Assembly (NCBI RefSeq): GCF_050947875.1
Contig: NC_134569.1
Span: 37,175,277 to 37,239,276 of the forward strand
From: Dermacentor variabilis
Taxonomy: Eukaryota > Arthropoda > Arachnida > Ixodida > Ixodidae
Reading direction: 5' to 3'
Length of the DNA stretch: 64,000 nucleotides
The notes beneath the pieces are model-generated. The model was not told where the DNA came from and did no database searches. It saw only the letters and a list, made by a program, of their open reading frames with translations. Numbering within the stretch: the stretch's first letter is position 1; every line of letters starts with the position of its first letter. The position numbers and the translations under genes are program-made. Shown here in pieces: positions 30,645 through 42,328 of the stretch.

Positions 30645-31973
30645 CAGTACCGTTTCTAAAGGTATGTACCAACAGGCCCAGCAACAGACTCTCTTGTGTA
30701 TTTAATATGGCGCATATGGATAAAGAATGAAAAGAACACAAGATTTCTCAGGCCGCATTCACATAACATTTTGTTCGCGAGCGCTGTTTGATAATATTTT
30801 ATTTACTTTCTTATGAATACAGGTCTGAGCCTCTCATTAATTTTCCATACGCTCTGCATTAACACGTTTCATGTTTATAAACAAACAGGCATATTGAAGG
30901 CAAGCGGATAAGACGGCTGCGTTGACACTTGTCTTCATCTTCGCTGTTGGCCTCTTTGAATAGCAATCCCTGGAAATCAGCTTTCGAAAACTTCGTCCGT
31001 GGAGATAACCGACGCCAGTAAAGTTCGCATAAGTGTTTTCGACCCTTACACGGGCATCAGACGGCAGAGTGGCCGCATCTTTGTGACGTCATACTCCGCA
31101 GATTGTCTTCAACACCCGCAGCTGAGTGCAGAATGTCAGTGTCATTTCGACGCACGGTGGACGGCGCTGAGGCGGTAGCAGCGTACGTCCGCTCCGAGAC
31201 GAGACGCGACGCCGCCCATTCCGACCCACCCCGGTCTCCATTCAAGACCACCGAGGCTTATCGGTGCCTCTCCTCCCCCGGCCGCGGCAACGGCGCTCTT
31301 TTGTGTGCTCGGAGGGGCAGCCCCGGCGATCGCAGTCGACCGCATGACGCCTGCCTCTAGCGAAGAAAAAAAAATAAGAAAAAGAAAAGCAAGAAAGAAC
31401 AATGTCCGAGAGAAGAGAGCAGAATGCAAACAGTCTTTTACCGCGACTCTGTGGACGCGATTTCGCTCGCGTAGCGCAAAAGTGTTGGAGCAGTGGGAGA
31501 GAGAGCGCAAATAAGCACGAAAGAAATCGAGTCACAGCTACAAAAAAAAAAAAAAAAAAAGCGAAAGGATGATGAAAGGGGCGGCGTTAACCGGTGCGAC
31601 TGAAGATGGATGATGGAATGAAAAGCTGATATGTTAATCTTGCAGTGGGTATACGTGGCGCCCCTCCGCTGACAATATCGTACAATACGTCAAGGCTTGC
31701 CATCGTTCGTCTCAACCGCTTCGCGCCACGCAAGCGTGTGCAGATTTCGCGTCATCCAGTCTACTCAACGCTCGTTCTTCTCAAATCTATTTTCTCCATT
31801 TGGTCGAGTAATCTGGAAGTTCGGGGCAGCATTTCAAGTGAAGGAACTCGTGATCCAGCAGAAGCTATTATGAATAATGGCTACCTTATCAGCGATATCT
31901 GATAAAACTGACAGAGAAAAAGCAAGCTAGACACGCAAGATAAATCAGAAAAAGAAATAAAAACATTCGCGAC
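30645..31973. other. Spacer; A-run at about 31542-31560
   Basis: CpG-rich at 31100-31340 with frames on both strands. No recognised gene. Confidence 0.5.
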
Positions 31974-32110
31974 GAAAAACGTAACAGACGGCGACCAAGG
32001 TGAAATATCATTTAAAAATTTGACGTTACGGCCCCCACGCGGGAGCCTGAGAGCCGGAGCGTCAAGTTATTAAATCATTTTTGGCCTTGGTCGTCGTCTG
32101 TTTCGTTTTC
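31974..32110. repeat. Snap-back repeat with 50-bp arms
   Basis: The left arm (31974-32024, containing AACAGACGGCGACCAAGG) and the right arm (32061-32110, containing CCTTGGTCGTCGTCTGTT) are inverted copies at roughly 80% identity around a 36-bp GC-rich loop. This is MITE-like; no target duplication was found. Confidence 0.6.
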
Positions 32111-33284
32111 CGCCATGATTCTCTCCAACAAGACGAAATTTCGTTAGTCGCTCGAGTTCAAATTATATTCGGTTGTTTTGTCGGAAGTACACCTGGGATG
32201 ACCAGATTCAAAATCTCGCACAAATTTTTTATCCCTTAAAGTTCTTCATGTGCGCAAAAGTGTCAGTGCGCAGGCGTTTCACATGTTGCCACCATCGGGT
32301 CTTTACTAACAAGGGGAGGTTCGAACCCACGGCCTCACGTTGTGCAACGGAGCGCCGTACCTACTGCGGTGTGGAAGAAACCGATCGTCCTTTGGAAATT
32401 TTGCGCGCATGGCAAACGTTCAGAATAAATTGAGGGCTGCGAAAAATATAGTCGCATCTTACGGGTCACCTTATAATTTAGCAGCCAGGTGAGAGCCGCA
32501 GAGCCAGTGTCAGAAATAAAAATAAAAGCATGGGTTTTACGCAAGACAAGCGGCAGGCTGACTGACATGCATCAAATAGCGAGGTTCCATTATGTTGTCG
32601 ACACTACAAGTTTCTGGAAACCTTCCTAAGTTCCCTTAGACCACATTGCCTGAGAGCTTAAACCCCGTTTACACAGTTCATATTTAAAACAGCGCCAAAA
32701 AACACGGACAAGGGAGGACACAGGACGGCCAACTACTTATACCAACTACTACGTACCAACTGGCTCGCACCCATACCCTTCTGAGTCCCCCGTTTACGCA
32801 GGTTGACAGACATATTAAGTTCGTACCTGTTTTAACCAAGGCTAAAAGCATGGTTGAGACCAAACGGACCATTGTGAGTGAACATTCATATTGAGCAGCC
32901 AGTACATGCGCTTCATCATCCCGGCTCTCGTGAGGAGAAAGGCCTTACCGCAGCAGCTCAGTCACGTTAGCCTCACTTTTAAACATTTGTCACTTCTGTA
33001 TAATACCACTATTCCAAGCGCACCAACCGAATTTTATTGACATTACTATCATGGGGCGATATTTGATGCGATATGTCACTCCTCTTAAACAACGACATTT
33101 AAATAAAATAAAAACTGGTATAAAAGTCACGATAGTTTACAACCATTGGTGCGGTGTACAGGAAGGATTAAGCCTTTGGTGTACACTGTATAATGTCGTG
33201 TGAAAGGACGGAAAATACCTTTGAAAAATTGCGCTGTCTAAGCTACTGCGCTGTGATGAATGCGTTGATCGTTGGCCGTGCGTG
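32111..33284. other. Spacer without recognisable gene
   Basis: A B-box-like GGTTCGAACC occurs at about 32320 without a convincing tRNA body. Otherwise nothing. Confidence 0.5.
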
Positions 33285-33435
33285 TGTGTGTGTTTCGGTT
33301 TTTCTTGTTTTTTATCCTTCTCTCTCTCTCACCTATTGCATCCCTTTGCCCCTCCCCCAGTACAGGGTAGACAACCGGAGATAATCTCTGGTTAACCTCC
33401 CTGTCTTTCCTTTGACTTTCTCTCTCTCTCTTGAC
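33285..33435 (+). mobile_element. I/R1-group LINE 3' UTR remnant
   Basis: CCCCTCCCCCAGTACAGGGT, then GACAACCGGAGATAATCTCTGG, then TTAACCTCCCTGTCTTTCC, all set in CT repeats. It parallels the 3' UTR of the LINE at 24645-25177 (minus). No coding part remains. Confidence 0.5.
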
Positions 33436-33738
33436 TGTTGACCAAGATGCAGCACATAAACCATTTCTTTGCAGCAAGCGAAGAAAACAACAGTGCGAGC
33501 GATGACATGCACGCCGAAAAATGACAGAAATAAAAAGAAAACTTACGTACTGCCGATGCCTACAGCCAATGATACAGTTCTAACGGTCGCCGTGGCAATC
33601 GGTTGGGTTTGATGGATGACGAGGGAAGAGATATGTCAAGAGAGCCCAGATAGTTGAAGTGCAAAGATAACGTTACTTCGTTCCTGCGTGTTTCATGGAG
33701 GAAATATGTTGCTTTAGTATATACAGAACGAACAATTC

Positions 33739-33770
33739 GTTCATTCATTCATTCATTCATTCATTCATTC
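33739..33770. repeat. (TCAT)n microsatellite
   Basis: Eight consecutive TCAT/ATTC tetranucleotides, with further degenerate units to about 33796. Confidence 0.9.
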
Positions 33771-33796
33771 ACTGAAGTGTTCGCTCGTTCATTCAG

Positions 33797-35660
33797 TGTG
33801 GCGTCTTGAAGCCGGAGAGCACCGCAATATATATTTTACCACTGTAATTCTTTCTTTGAAGAATTGAATTCTGCTTTGTGATTTAGACCTTGAGCTGCTG
33901 AAATGCAGAGCAGAACTTTGCCTCATAAGACCGAATACACCAAAATATTCTAATTTAATCGCGCTTCTTTAACCTATTCAACTATTCGTAAGGATATGTT
34001 CCCAATCTGATTTCGCTATTTAACCACTGATTCGTTTCTACGTTAGTCCTCCCACCAGTTCTTCATAACGAAGACCTCGTAGACAAAGGGGAATGCTAAA
34101 TCACATACATCCACACTCGCTCCTACCTCCAACTTTATCTTTCTTGTTAGAACGCGCTGTTCTGTAGTGCGCCCCAAAATTAACGCAAGAAGTAATTTTT
34201 AGCATAGAACACGGGCTTATAATTAGAACTTGTAAATTTTTTATTTCTTTAATAAATTATACAAAATAGGGTTATATATATGGAATACCAAATCGGGTAA
34301 ACAGCCTCCTTGGCTTTGCTGGCGCATGCGCACTCTTTATTTTTTTTTATTTTCCATGACCATTTTGCATAAATGTGGCTGAATTTCTTTGATACAGCGT
34401 TCAATTTCTTCCATCAAGGCGTGGGTAGGTTATGGGCTTGTTGGCATAAAACCTTAGACTTGAAAAAGAATCCAAAAAAAAAGAAGTCCAATAGCGTTAA
34501 ACACCAAGATGTAGACAGCCAATTCTGATCACCAAAACGGGAAATTATGCCAAAACTTCATTAGTTCTCAAATATTGCTCAGTAATAAAAGCGCCTTGTT
34601 CTTGCATTTAGCGCTTGGTTTTTAATAACCCTAAACTATCAGATGTTACGCCTTTTCTTTTCGTTGGCGACACTTTAATGCACAAATGGCGTAAAATTCA
34701 AATCTTGCGTAAGTTTTGGACACCGTATACATATTTATCCTACACTACAGCGTTGCTTTGAGCACTACTTTCTGTCTGCCCATTCTTAAAAAGGCAATTT
34801 TCTGAGCATCGTTGTCAGGCGACATTGCTTCGCCACGTCCTCTTCCGTGCCCTGCAAAGTCATGCCGCCCATTCCGTTTGCACGAACTTCGCTTTTATTT
34901 CTTTCTTCTTTTTTTCTTTCTTCTTTTTTTTTCTACTCCCTTCCGGAAGGCAACTGTTTTCGGATCAGCGATCCGGGGGACCGCGCACTCTTGCAGCAAT
35001 CTTGGTTCTCCCTAATTAAGGCCTATACGCCCACTCTGTCTAATTAGGCTGAACTGATTCAGAACGGTCCCTCGGACCAGCTTTCGCGGAAGTGTTCGTT
35101 TCCTTTTCTTTTTTGCTCGCATAAGAATTTCATTTCTTTTTTTTTTTATTCTCACGTGTCCAGCAACAGCGCCGTGCTCCTAACATCAGTTCAGTTCGGT
35201 CGTGCGGACAAAAACGTGAAAAAATAATCTATATTCAGATTTTATTTTACTTGAGGAGCCCGTCCGTATTCTGAATTGTATTGTTTGTTCGTATTGGCAA
35301 ATTTTCTAGAAATGTTCTCGATAAAACATTACACTGTTTCTCTTGTTTTTGTTTCCTTCAACCAGAAACGAGCAAATATAGCTTAGAATGTCATGCAAGA
35401 TTGTAAACAATGCATAATCGTAGCTTACGCTTTGTTCATGTGCACCTATTAGGCTATGAAATTGGAACTTCTAGCAGCTCTCCGTATCTTAGGGCTCGAT
35501 GGCTCAGCGAGTATTTCGACGGAACAATCATGCTGTAGATGGCTATGTTTGCTGAAGCTGAGAAAATGCACCTGGATAAACAAGCGCGACATGTGAGTAT
35601 TGATCTACATATTTTAAAACAAATGGAACTACACATCTGGAGCAAGGGTACCACAGAGCT
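33797..35660. other. AT-rich spacer
   Basis: T- and CT-rich runs (34890-34940, 35100-35150). No gene, element or signal that I can support. Confidence 0.55.
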
Positions 35661-35730
35661 CGCCGTGGGGGTCTAGTGGCTATGGCGTTCTATAGCTATG
35701 CACCAGGTCGCAGGTTCGATTGTCAGCCGC
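35661..35730 (+). mobile_element. SINE head fragment (tRNA-like)
   Basis: CGCCGTGGGGGTCTAGTGGC, then TATGGCGTT, then CAGGTCGCAGGTTCGATT reproduces the tRNA-derived head of the local SINE family (A and B boxes). It stops at the edge of element D, and the SINE body is missing. Confidence 0.55.
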
Positions 35731-35774
35731 CAGTTACGACCAGTTACGACCACGGTCAGTAAGCCGACCAGCTG

Positions 35775-36221
35775 TCAGTTACGACCACGGTCAGTAAGCA
35801 GCTGTCGCGGGGCGCCATGAAGCAAGATAATGTCACGCAAGAGAAAGTCCGCGACGTCAGTGGCGCAACTGGCAGGGAGAGCCCGCGTGATAGCGTATCG
35901 GGTGGCGCAATCAGTTGCGACGGCTACACATTCGTTCCCAGAGGATGACGTGGGAAAGGGACCGAGGAGGCCTAATCCAACATGAAAGAACGGTTCCACA
36001 GGGACGGTGATCGGCTGGAGATGACCGGCAGGTAGCAGCTGAGGTGTTTTCCGACGCTGGCAGGAATCACAGGCAGCAACATAGCGTCGGACGGAGCGAG
36101 CGAGCCCAGGCCAATAGAAGCCACGGCGGACGCGGTCGTACGTGCGGGTTACCCCAAGATGTCCTGCAGTGGGTGCGTCATGCATCTCAAAGAGCACAGT
36201 CTGGCGTAGATGTTTTGGCAC
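35775..36221 (-). pseudogene. Integrase N-terminal half of element D
   Basis: Integrase inserts the cDNA copy into the genome. The H-H-C-C zinc module is present (HDAPTAGH, then CDSC), followed by the catalytic core up to LTDRGRN. The first catalytic Asp, expected in the VGLDLLGPFP-type motif, is Gly here (VGLGLLGPFP). The sequence ends right after the second Asp, so the catalytic Glu is lost. The frame overlaps the preceding RT/RNase H frame out of phase, showing a frameshift at about 36150-36220. Non-functional. Confidence 0.88.
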
Positions 36222-37330
36222 GACAAGAAGAAGATCAGAGCCGTCAGGGAGGAAGTTCCTTCGGTACAGAATGCCACCCTGGAGGACATATTGGCGAACG
36301 GATGCGTCGGTAGGTGTGGAGCGCAGCCGCTCGATGAGTGCTCGCAGCTATAGGCCTTGGTACTGCTCATCGGCGATGTAGCGAAGGCCGACACAGAAAA
36401 AATGCCGCTGGCGGTAATACTGTCGGCGTCGGGTGGCTCGTCGACCGGGTAGTGAGACAGGCAGTCAGCGCCCTTGTGTATTCGGCCAGATTTGTAGATG
36501 ACAGAATACGAATATTCCTGGAGGCGCAAGGCCCAGTGACGAAGTATTCCTGTAGGATCTTTCAGTGAGCGTAACCAGCAAAGCGCGTGATGGTCTGTGA
36601 CAACGGAAAAGGGTCGGCCATGTAAGTATGGGCGGAATTTCTCAACCGCCCAAACTAGGGCCAGACACTCACGCTCAGTGATGGAATAGTTGCGCTCCGC
36701 GGGTGAGAGGAGCCTGCTGGCGTAAGCGATAACACGGTCGTGGCCGCGCTGGCGTTGTGGCAGTACTGCTCCAATTCCGTGACCGCTGGCATCAGTACGG
36801 ACTTCAGTAGGTGCAGAAGGATCGAAATGGGCCAGAACGGGAGGCGTTGTGAGAAGGTCGATTAGATGCGAGAATGCAGAGACCTCGTTATCGCCGCACT
36901 GGAAAGGGGCGTCTTTTTTCAAAAGCTCGGTTAGTGGCCGTGCCATGGCGGCGAAATTTTTCACCAAACGGCGGAAGTACGAACAAAGGCCGATGAATAG
37001 GCGCACATCCTTGACACAGTTCGGAACACTGAAGTGCCTAACAGCATGGATCGTGCCTGGGTCCGGTTGCACTCCGTTCGCGTCAACGAGATGTCCAAGG
37101 ACGGTAATCTGGCGAAGGCCGAATTGGCACTTCGATGCGTTGAGTTGCTGACCGGCTCGATGAAAAACGTGCAGGACTGCTGAGAGTCGCTCGAGGTGCG
37201 TAGCGAACGTTAGGGAGAATACTATAACGTCGTCCAAGTAGCACAGGCACGTGGACCATTTAAAACCGTGAAGAAAGGAGTCCATCATGAGTTCAAAAGT
37301 AACAGGAGCGTTACATAGACCAAACGGCAC
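36149..37330 (-). pseudogene. Reverse transcriptase C-terminal part and RNase H of element D
   Basis: Begins with [13 protein letters not shown] and contains the catalytic YLDD box (in [10 protein letters not shown]). The connection domain and RNase H follow ([38 protein letters not shown]), so all the acidic residues are kept. It is separated from the upstream RT piece by a frameshift near 37330. Canonically integrase follows, as it does here, in contrast to elements A and B. Confidence 0.9.
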
Positions 37331-38597
37331 ACTTTGAATTGATAAAGACCATCGGGTGTTATAAAAGCAGTCTTCTCGGGGTCGAGATCGTCTACGGCAA
37401 TCTGCCAGTAGCCGGAGCGAAGGTCAATAGGGGAGAAATAGCGAGCACCGTGGAGGCAGTCAAGGCCGTCATCAATCCGAGGTAAGGGATACACGTCCAT
37501 TTAGTAACCCTGTTAAGGTGCCCATAATCCACACTAAAGCGCCATGAGCCATCCTTCTTTTTTACCAGTACAACAGGTGACGCCCATGGACTACATGACG
37601 GTTCAATAATGTTCTTGGCAAGCATTCTGCGAACTTCGGCGTGAATAACTTGACGCTCAGTCGGTGACACTCGATACGGGCGGCGATGAATAGGAGGGGC
37701 ATCGGCGGTATTAATGCGATGTTTAAAAGCTGTAGTTTGGGCCAAACGACGATCGTTAAAGTAAAAAATATCGTGGTAGGAAAACAGAACGCGGTAGAGC
37801 TCACGAGCGTGCTCGGACGGCATGTCGGGCGCGATCACTTTCTGTAAGTCGGCGATGGTACAAGTAGCCGACTGCGATGGTAGAGGAGGATCGGCTGAAT
37901 TGTCTACTGCAATAGATGCTACTGAGGGATCCTCGAATGAGCAAAGCTGGGTCAGAGACATTCCGCGTGGCAGCACTTGTGTCGTCAAGCCAAAATTGAC
38001 CACTTGCAGGCAGACGCAATTCGCCGTAAGAGATAAAACTGTATGAGGTACTGTGATCCCGTGTATAAGGAGGACGTCTTGCATAGGAGCCGCGATGTAG
38101 TGACCGTCGGGGACTGGTAGGGATGACAGTAAGTCAACGTAAGTCAGCGCCGAAGGCGGCAAGCGAACGAAGTCGACGGAACTGAGGCGACTGGGGTGTG
38201 GTTCAGCGGGATCCAGAACAGGCAGCTCAAGGCGGAGAGTACTGGCGGAACAATCGATGAGAGCAGAATGTGCGGAGAGGAAGTCTAAGCCGAGGATGAT
38301 GTCGTAGGGACAGTGGACGATGACAGTGAATAGCACGATAGTGGAGCGATCGGCGACGGAGACGCGGGCGGCACACATAACAATTACGTGTGCTGTTCCA
38401 CCTTCGGCGACAAGGACAACAGGCGTCGTGGCGGGCGTGATTATTTTCTTGAGCCGGTTACGAAGGTCAGATCTCATTACCGACAAATGCGCCCCGGTGT
38501 CTGCAAGAGCCGACACAGAAACACCGTCAACTTGTACGTCAAGAAGGTTCAGATGAGTGGGCAACGTCAGTAGAGGATTTGGCGGCGTAGGGAGCAA
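37285..38597 (-). pseudogene. Protease and reverse transcriptase N-terminal part of element D
   Basis: Starts with the retropepsin motif LADTGAHLSVM and its second hydrophobic motif DIILGLDFLS. A linker follows, then the RT fingers (RRPYRVSPTERQVIHAEVRRML, then VVLVKKKDGSWRFSVDY). The frame breaks at about 37500 and resumes in another phase as [16 protein letters not shown] to [12 protein letters not shown] before the next break. The protease active site is the normal DTG, a useful contrast with DSA in elements A and B. Confidence 0.9.
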
Positions 38598-38626
38598 TGC
38601 AGCATCACCTCGAGGCGCTACATCGT

Positions 38627-39830
38627 CTAGTTTTCCGGCTGGGAGCTGCGTCCGAAGGGAGTCGGTGAATAGGAGCGACGGGGCTGGGAAGAGCGAGATA
38701 GTTGTCGTTGGGGCGAAGGCGAACGAGAATAGGGGCGGTTCGGCGCAGGAGAATAAGTGGTGGCTTTATCGGAGCTTGCGGCATAGGGACGAGAAGGGTC
38801 ACCTGAGGGGCGACAGTAGTAAGTATAAGCAGACCGGGTCGGGGAACTCCAGCGACTGCGACAGTGCCGAGAAATGCGCCCGATTCGATGGCAGTGAAAA
38901 CAAATGGGCTTGTCGTCAGCAGTGCGCCATTCAGATGGATTACGGAAATGTGGTGGGTAAGAAGATGTGGGATGGGGCGGATTCGAAGAAGCCGGGCGGG
39001 TATCAGGGCGATGGGCCGAGCAGATGGTGTGAAGACCCACGTTTTCGAACTCCTGGCGGACAACTGCCTGGATCAGGGAAACCGTGGCTGCAGGTGCGTT
39101 GGTGGGGCTGGAGTCGAAGGCAGCCGGGATAGGCGGCCTCGATCTCACGCCGGACGATCCTGGTAACATCGGCAGTGTTGTTGGGACGCAGAGCGTCGGC
39201 ATAGGAAGATGTCGCTGAGGTTTTGGGCAGACGGGGAAACTGCTGGTCGATACGTCGGCTTTTAGCGAGTTCCAGGCGGCGGCACTCCTTTATAACTGCA
39301 TCCACCGTCTCCACGTTGTTGAAAACGAGCAAGTTGAAGGCGTCATCGGCAATGCCTTTGAGGATGTGGGAAACCTTGTCGGACTCAGTCATATGTGCGT
39401 CAACTTTGCGGCACAGAGCCAAGACGTCCTGAATGTACGTGACGTAGGGCTCCGTTGGCGTCAGCACACGCCTGGATAACGCCTTCTGCGCGGCAAGTTA
39501 GTGGCCGTATGGGTTGCCGAACAAGTCTCGGAGCTTTTGCTTAAGCGAATCCCAACTTGTGAGCTCATCTTCTTGCGTCTGAAACCAAACTCGAGGTGTG
39601 CCACCGAGGTAAAAGACTACGTTGGCGAGCGTGATAGTAGGGTCCCACCGATTAATGCGGCTGACGTGTTCGTACAGGCTGATCCAGTCATCGACGTCTT
39701 CCCCATCTTTGCCCGAGAATACGCCAGGATCACGGGGAGCGGGGAGAGTGATGTAGGTCGTCGAAGTGACAGCAGGTGTCGGAGCCGGCGGAGTCGAGTT
39801 GTCGTCGCGGGGAGCCATGAAAGAAAGCTC
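38627..39830 (-). pseudogene. Gag of element D
   Basis: Gag forms the particle that packages element RNA. The ATG at about 39818 (MAPRDDNSTPPAP) opens a capsid-type frame (FSGKDGEDVDDWISLYE, RVWFQTQEDELTSW) that stops at 39498. The remainder continues from 39467 in the same sense and, after another break, carries a zinc knuckle CFHCHRIGRISRHC. The His ligand expected after Gly is Arg, so the knuckle is damaged. Confidence 0.85.
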
Positions 39831-39892
39831 GACGTACCGTCCACTGCGAAGCTCCGTGACGAGGTACAGGGAACGTCCACCTCCACCAGATA

Positions 39893-40052
39893 TGTTACGT
39901 AGGAAAACGCAGACGAAAAGTTATATACAAGTACATTTACAAGGAAATACGCCGCACTTGGCCAAGAGGCAACAGCCCGCGCTAGCCCCCAATCATCGTC
40001 GTCGTCTTCACACTGCTCGTCTCTTCATCATCGCAAATACTGTTCCGTAGCA
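39893..40052 (-). repeat. 5' LTR of element D (boundaries inferred)
   Basis: Read on the minus strand the segment starts TGCTACGGAACAG and ends CTACGTAACA, giving TG...CA ends that are short imperfect inverted repeats. It stops 2 bp before the TGGTGGAGG primer site. There is no second LTR to compare, so the outer end is inferred. Confidence 0.55.
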
Positions 40053-40715
40053 GTATGCTGCAAAATAGTCCTCTGGGGCCACGCTTTTAAGTCACACTTG
40101 CAAGTTCTTACCAGACGTAAAACTGTTTAGTAAATAAGAGGTTCCCGCCGGCCACTGCATTAGCAGCCCACCGCACGACCAAAAGGAAAAATTCTTAATT
40201 TTTCTTAAAATTTTTTCTTAATAATCGGCTACAGAGTAGGGGACGTAACCAGGAGGTGAGAGCGCTTGCCCTTGCTTTTACATTGAGTTATCACAGATAT
40301 AACAAGTCAACGATAAGATAGCTAGCGCTTACGTGAGCGCTGGAACTATACACAGTCGCATCATGGGGTCCATCGATGTCAAAAACCGGAAATGTTTGAG
40401 CTTCTGGTTTTTCTTGTAGTTGGATTGAATAAATTGCCGGCTTGAGTCCCTAGTAATTTATTTGGGCACCAAGAAAGTTTCCAAGATTCCACCAAGGTTT
40501 GGGCACCACCCAGCTTGTTACCAAGAAAGATTCTTTTTTTGTTAGGTACCTGAATATTCATAAAGAATCTTATTTGAATAAAGTTTTGCGAGAGCATGTG
40601 TGAAATCGATTTCAATCCGTTACGTGTACGCATTATAAGCTTCTAATGGACAACGAACCATTGCTTCATGGTTGCACAGAACTAGCTAGCATCATCCGCT
40701 TCAGCTTGCTGCTTG
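40053..40715. other. Spacer
   Basis: AT-rich; nothing recognised. Confidence 0.6.
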
Positions 40716-40915
40716 CGGCTGCTGAGCACGAGGTCGCGGGTTCGAATCCCGGCCATGGCGGCCGCATTTCGATGGGGGCGAAATGCGAAAACACCCGCCT
40801 ACTTAGATTTAGGTGCACGTTAAAGAACCCCAGATGGTCGAAATTTCCGGAGTTCACCACTACGGCGAGTGGTCGGAGAGTGTTTTTGGCACGTAAAACC
40901 CCATAATTTAATTTT
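40716..40915 (+). mobile_element. Ruka-like SINE, 5'-truncated head
   Basis: GCTGCTGAGCACGAGGTCGC, then GGGTTCGAATCCCGGCCATG (perfect B box), then GGCCGCATTTCGATGGGGGC, then TTTAGGTGCACGTTAAAGAA and TTTTTGGCACGTAAAACCCC. The body is close to the intact copy at 56792, but the A-box half of the head is replaced by unrelated sequence. Confidence 0.85.
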
Positions 40916-41516
40916 AATAATCAACTGCCGTCCCACAAGTTACGTTTCCCTTGGCACCCAGCTTGTTACTCTAGTAGACCGCCAGTTATATCTGTTCTGC
41001 GGGCTACATGGTCTGGCCAACTTCATTTCTTCCTCTCAACCTCAACAACAATACCGGTGCTTTCGCGGTATAAGATAGACAGAAGCGCCAACTCGCCTGA
41101 TTAAAGGAGCTCCAACTTATGTCTCGGCGAGCCAGCAGTTTCGTGGCTCAGATCATAGAGATCGTGGACACATTTTACTAGCACCCAGAGCAGCAGCGCG
41201 TGCGCGGATAGTACGTGTGTATTGAGGCAAAGTGGGCGTTTTTGTTCGTTTACCGATTCGCTCATTGCAGACCTATGCACGTGTTTCGGCTCTTGCCCGC
41301 ATGGCGCTGTGTGAGCTTGCTAGCTAGCGAGTCTCTCTGTTGTTGCCTGCTGACGTCCGTGGGATATTTCATTGCTTTTAAATTAATGAGAATTTGCTGC
41401 AAGAAGTGCCAGTGACATGGAAGGGGCTCTTAAGATGGCTTCGTACGTGAGTAGGCTTTTACTGCAGCTACACTTGTTAATAATAAACTGAAAAGATATA
41501 ATCAATTTTAAAACAA

Positions 41517-41712
41517 ATATGGGGTTTTACGTGCCAAAACCACTTTCTGATTATGAGGCACGCCGTTGTGGAGGACTTCGGAAATTTCGACCACCTGGGT
41601 TTCTTTAACGTGCACCTAAATCTAAGTACACGGGTGTTTTCGTATTTCGCTCCCATCGAAATGCGGCCGCCGTGGCTGGGATTCGATCCCGCCACCTCGT
41701 GCTCAGCAGCCT
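41517..41712 (-). mobile_element. Ruka-like SINE
   Basis: The same body in reverse: GGGGTTTTACGTGCCAAAAC, then CTTTAACGTGCACCTAAATC, then CGCCCCCATCGAAATGCGGC in slightly altered form, ending GATTCGATCCCGCC and CTCGTGCTCAGCAGCC. The 5' part of the tRNA head is cut off near 41712. Confidence 0.85.
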
Positions 41713-41774
41713 AAATTTAATCTGTTTCCTCGCTCATGACGAACTGGTGGTCTAGTTGGTCATTCATATCTATC

Positions 41775-42328
41775 TGATCACAGCGCACAATAAATCGACA
41801 GGGACTGACAGAGTAAAAACACCACAAAGCACTGACTACAACTGGCTCACTGACACGCGAAGCGCTTGTAAATATGCAATTCTACTCATATACGCGCGCA
41901 TAAACAACAAAGCCAAGACAACATGTGAAGCCCCTCCTCGAGAGCGGTGAAAATCTGGTGCGAATTAAAGCCACGTCACATGCAAAATAAAAGCAAAAGC
42001 AAGACTGCGCTACGATTGTGCCCTGCAGACCGAATCACCACGTGAACCGGCAGCCTTGAAACAAACGTTATTATGTCACTATGCCTAAAAGAAGGGGCTC
42101 CTTATCACTTAACAAAACCGACCGTATGCTGGCGTGACGCATGCCGTCGGTGTTGTTAAGTGATAAGGAGCCCCTTCTATATAATAATAATAATAATATA
42201 TAATAATATAATAATATATAATAACAATAATATTTACAAGCGCTTCGCGTGTCAGTGAGCCAGTTGCAGTCAGTGCTTTGTGGTGTTTTTACTCTGTCTG
42301 TCCTGTCAATTTATTGTGCTCTGTGATC
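41775..42328. repeat. Foldback structure with nested inverted repeats
   Basis: Outer arms of about 100 bp (41775-41875 and 42230-42328) are inverted copies at roughly 95% identity; each contains CAAAGCACTGACT and GACACGCGAAGCGC. Inside them a second pair of perfect 26-27-bp arms (from about 42091, AAGGGGCTCCTTATCACTT, and its complement ending at 42178) encloses a 35-nt loop. An AT/ATA run fills 42179-42229. No coding capacity and no clear target duplication. Either a foldback DNA element or an inverted duplication. Confidence 0.85.

Larger units (their letters stand above)
35778..40052 (-). mobile_element. Element D: decayed, 3'-truncated canonical Ty3/gypsy retrotransposon
   Basis: Reading from right to left: a short LTR (39893-40052), a primer site of the TGGTGGAGG type, gag, protease, reverse transcriptase, RNase H and the start of integrase, all in the order usual for Ty3/gypsy. 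Stops and several frameshifts break the frame. The element ends inside integrase at the second catalytic Asp. At that point a short motif (TTACTGACCGTGGTCGTAACTG) is tandemly duplicated. No 3' LTR is present. The primer site matches that of element C, so D and C are related to each other and not to A/B. Confidence 0.9.

Noticed and set aside
32301..32375. tRNA-like sequence with GGTTCGAACC
   Set aside because: Only the B box is good; the A box and stems cannot be drawn at proper spacing.
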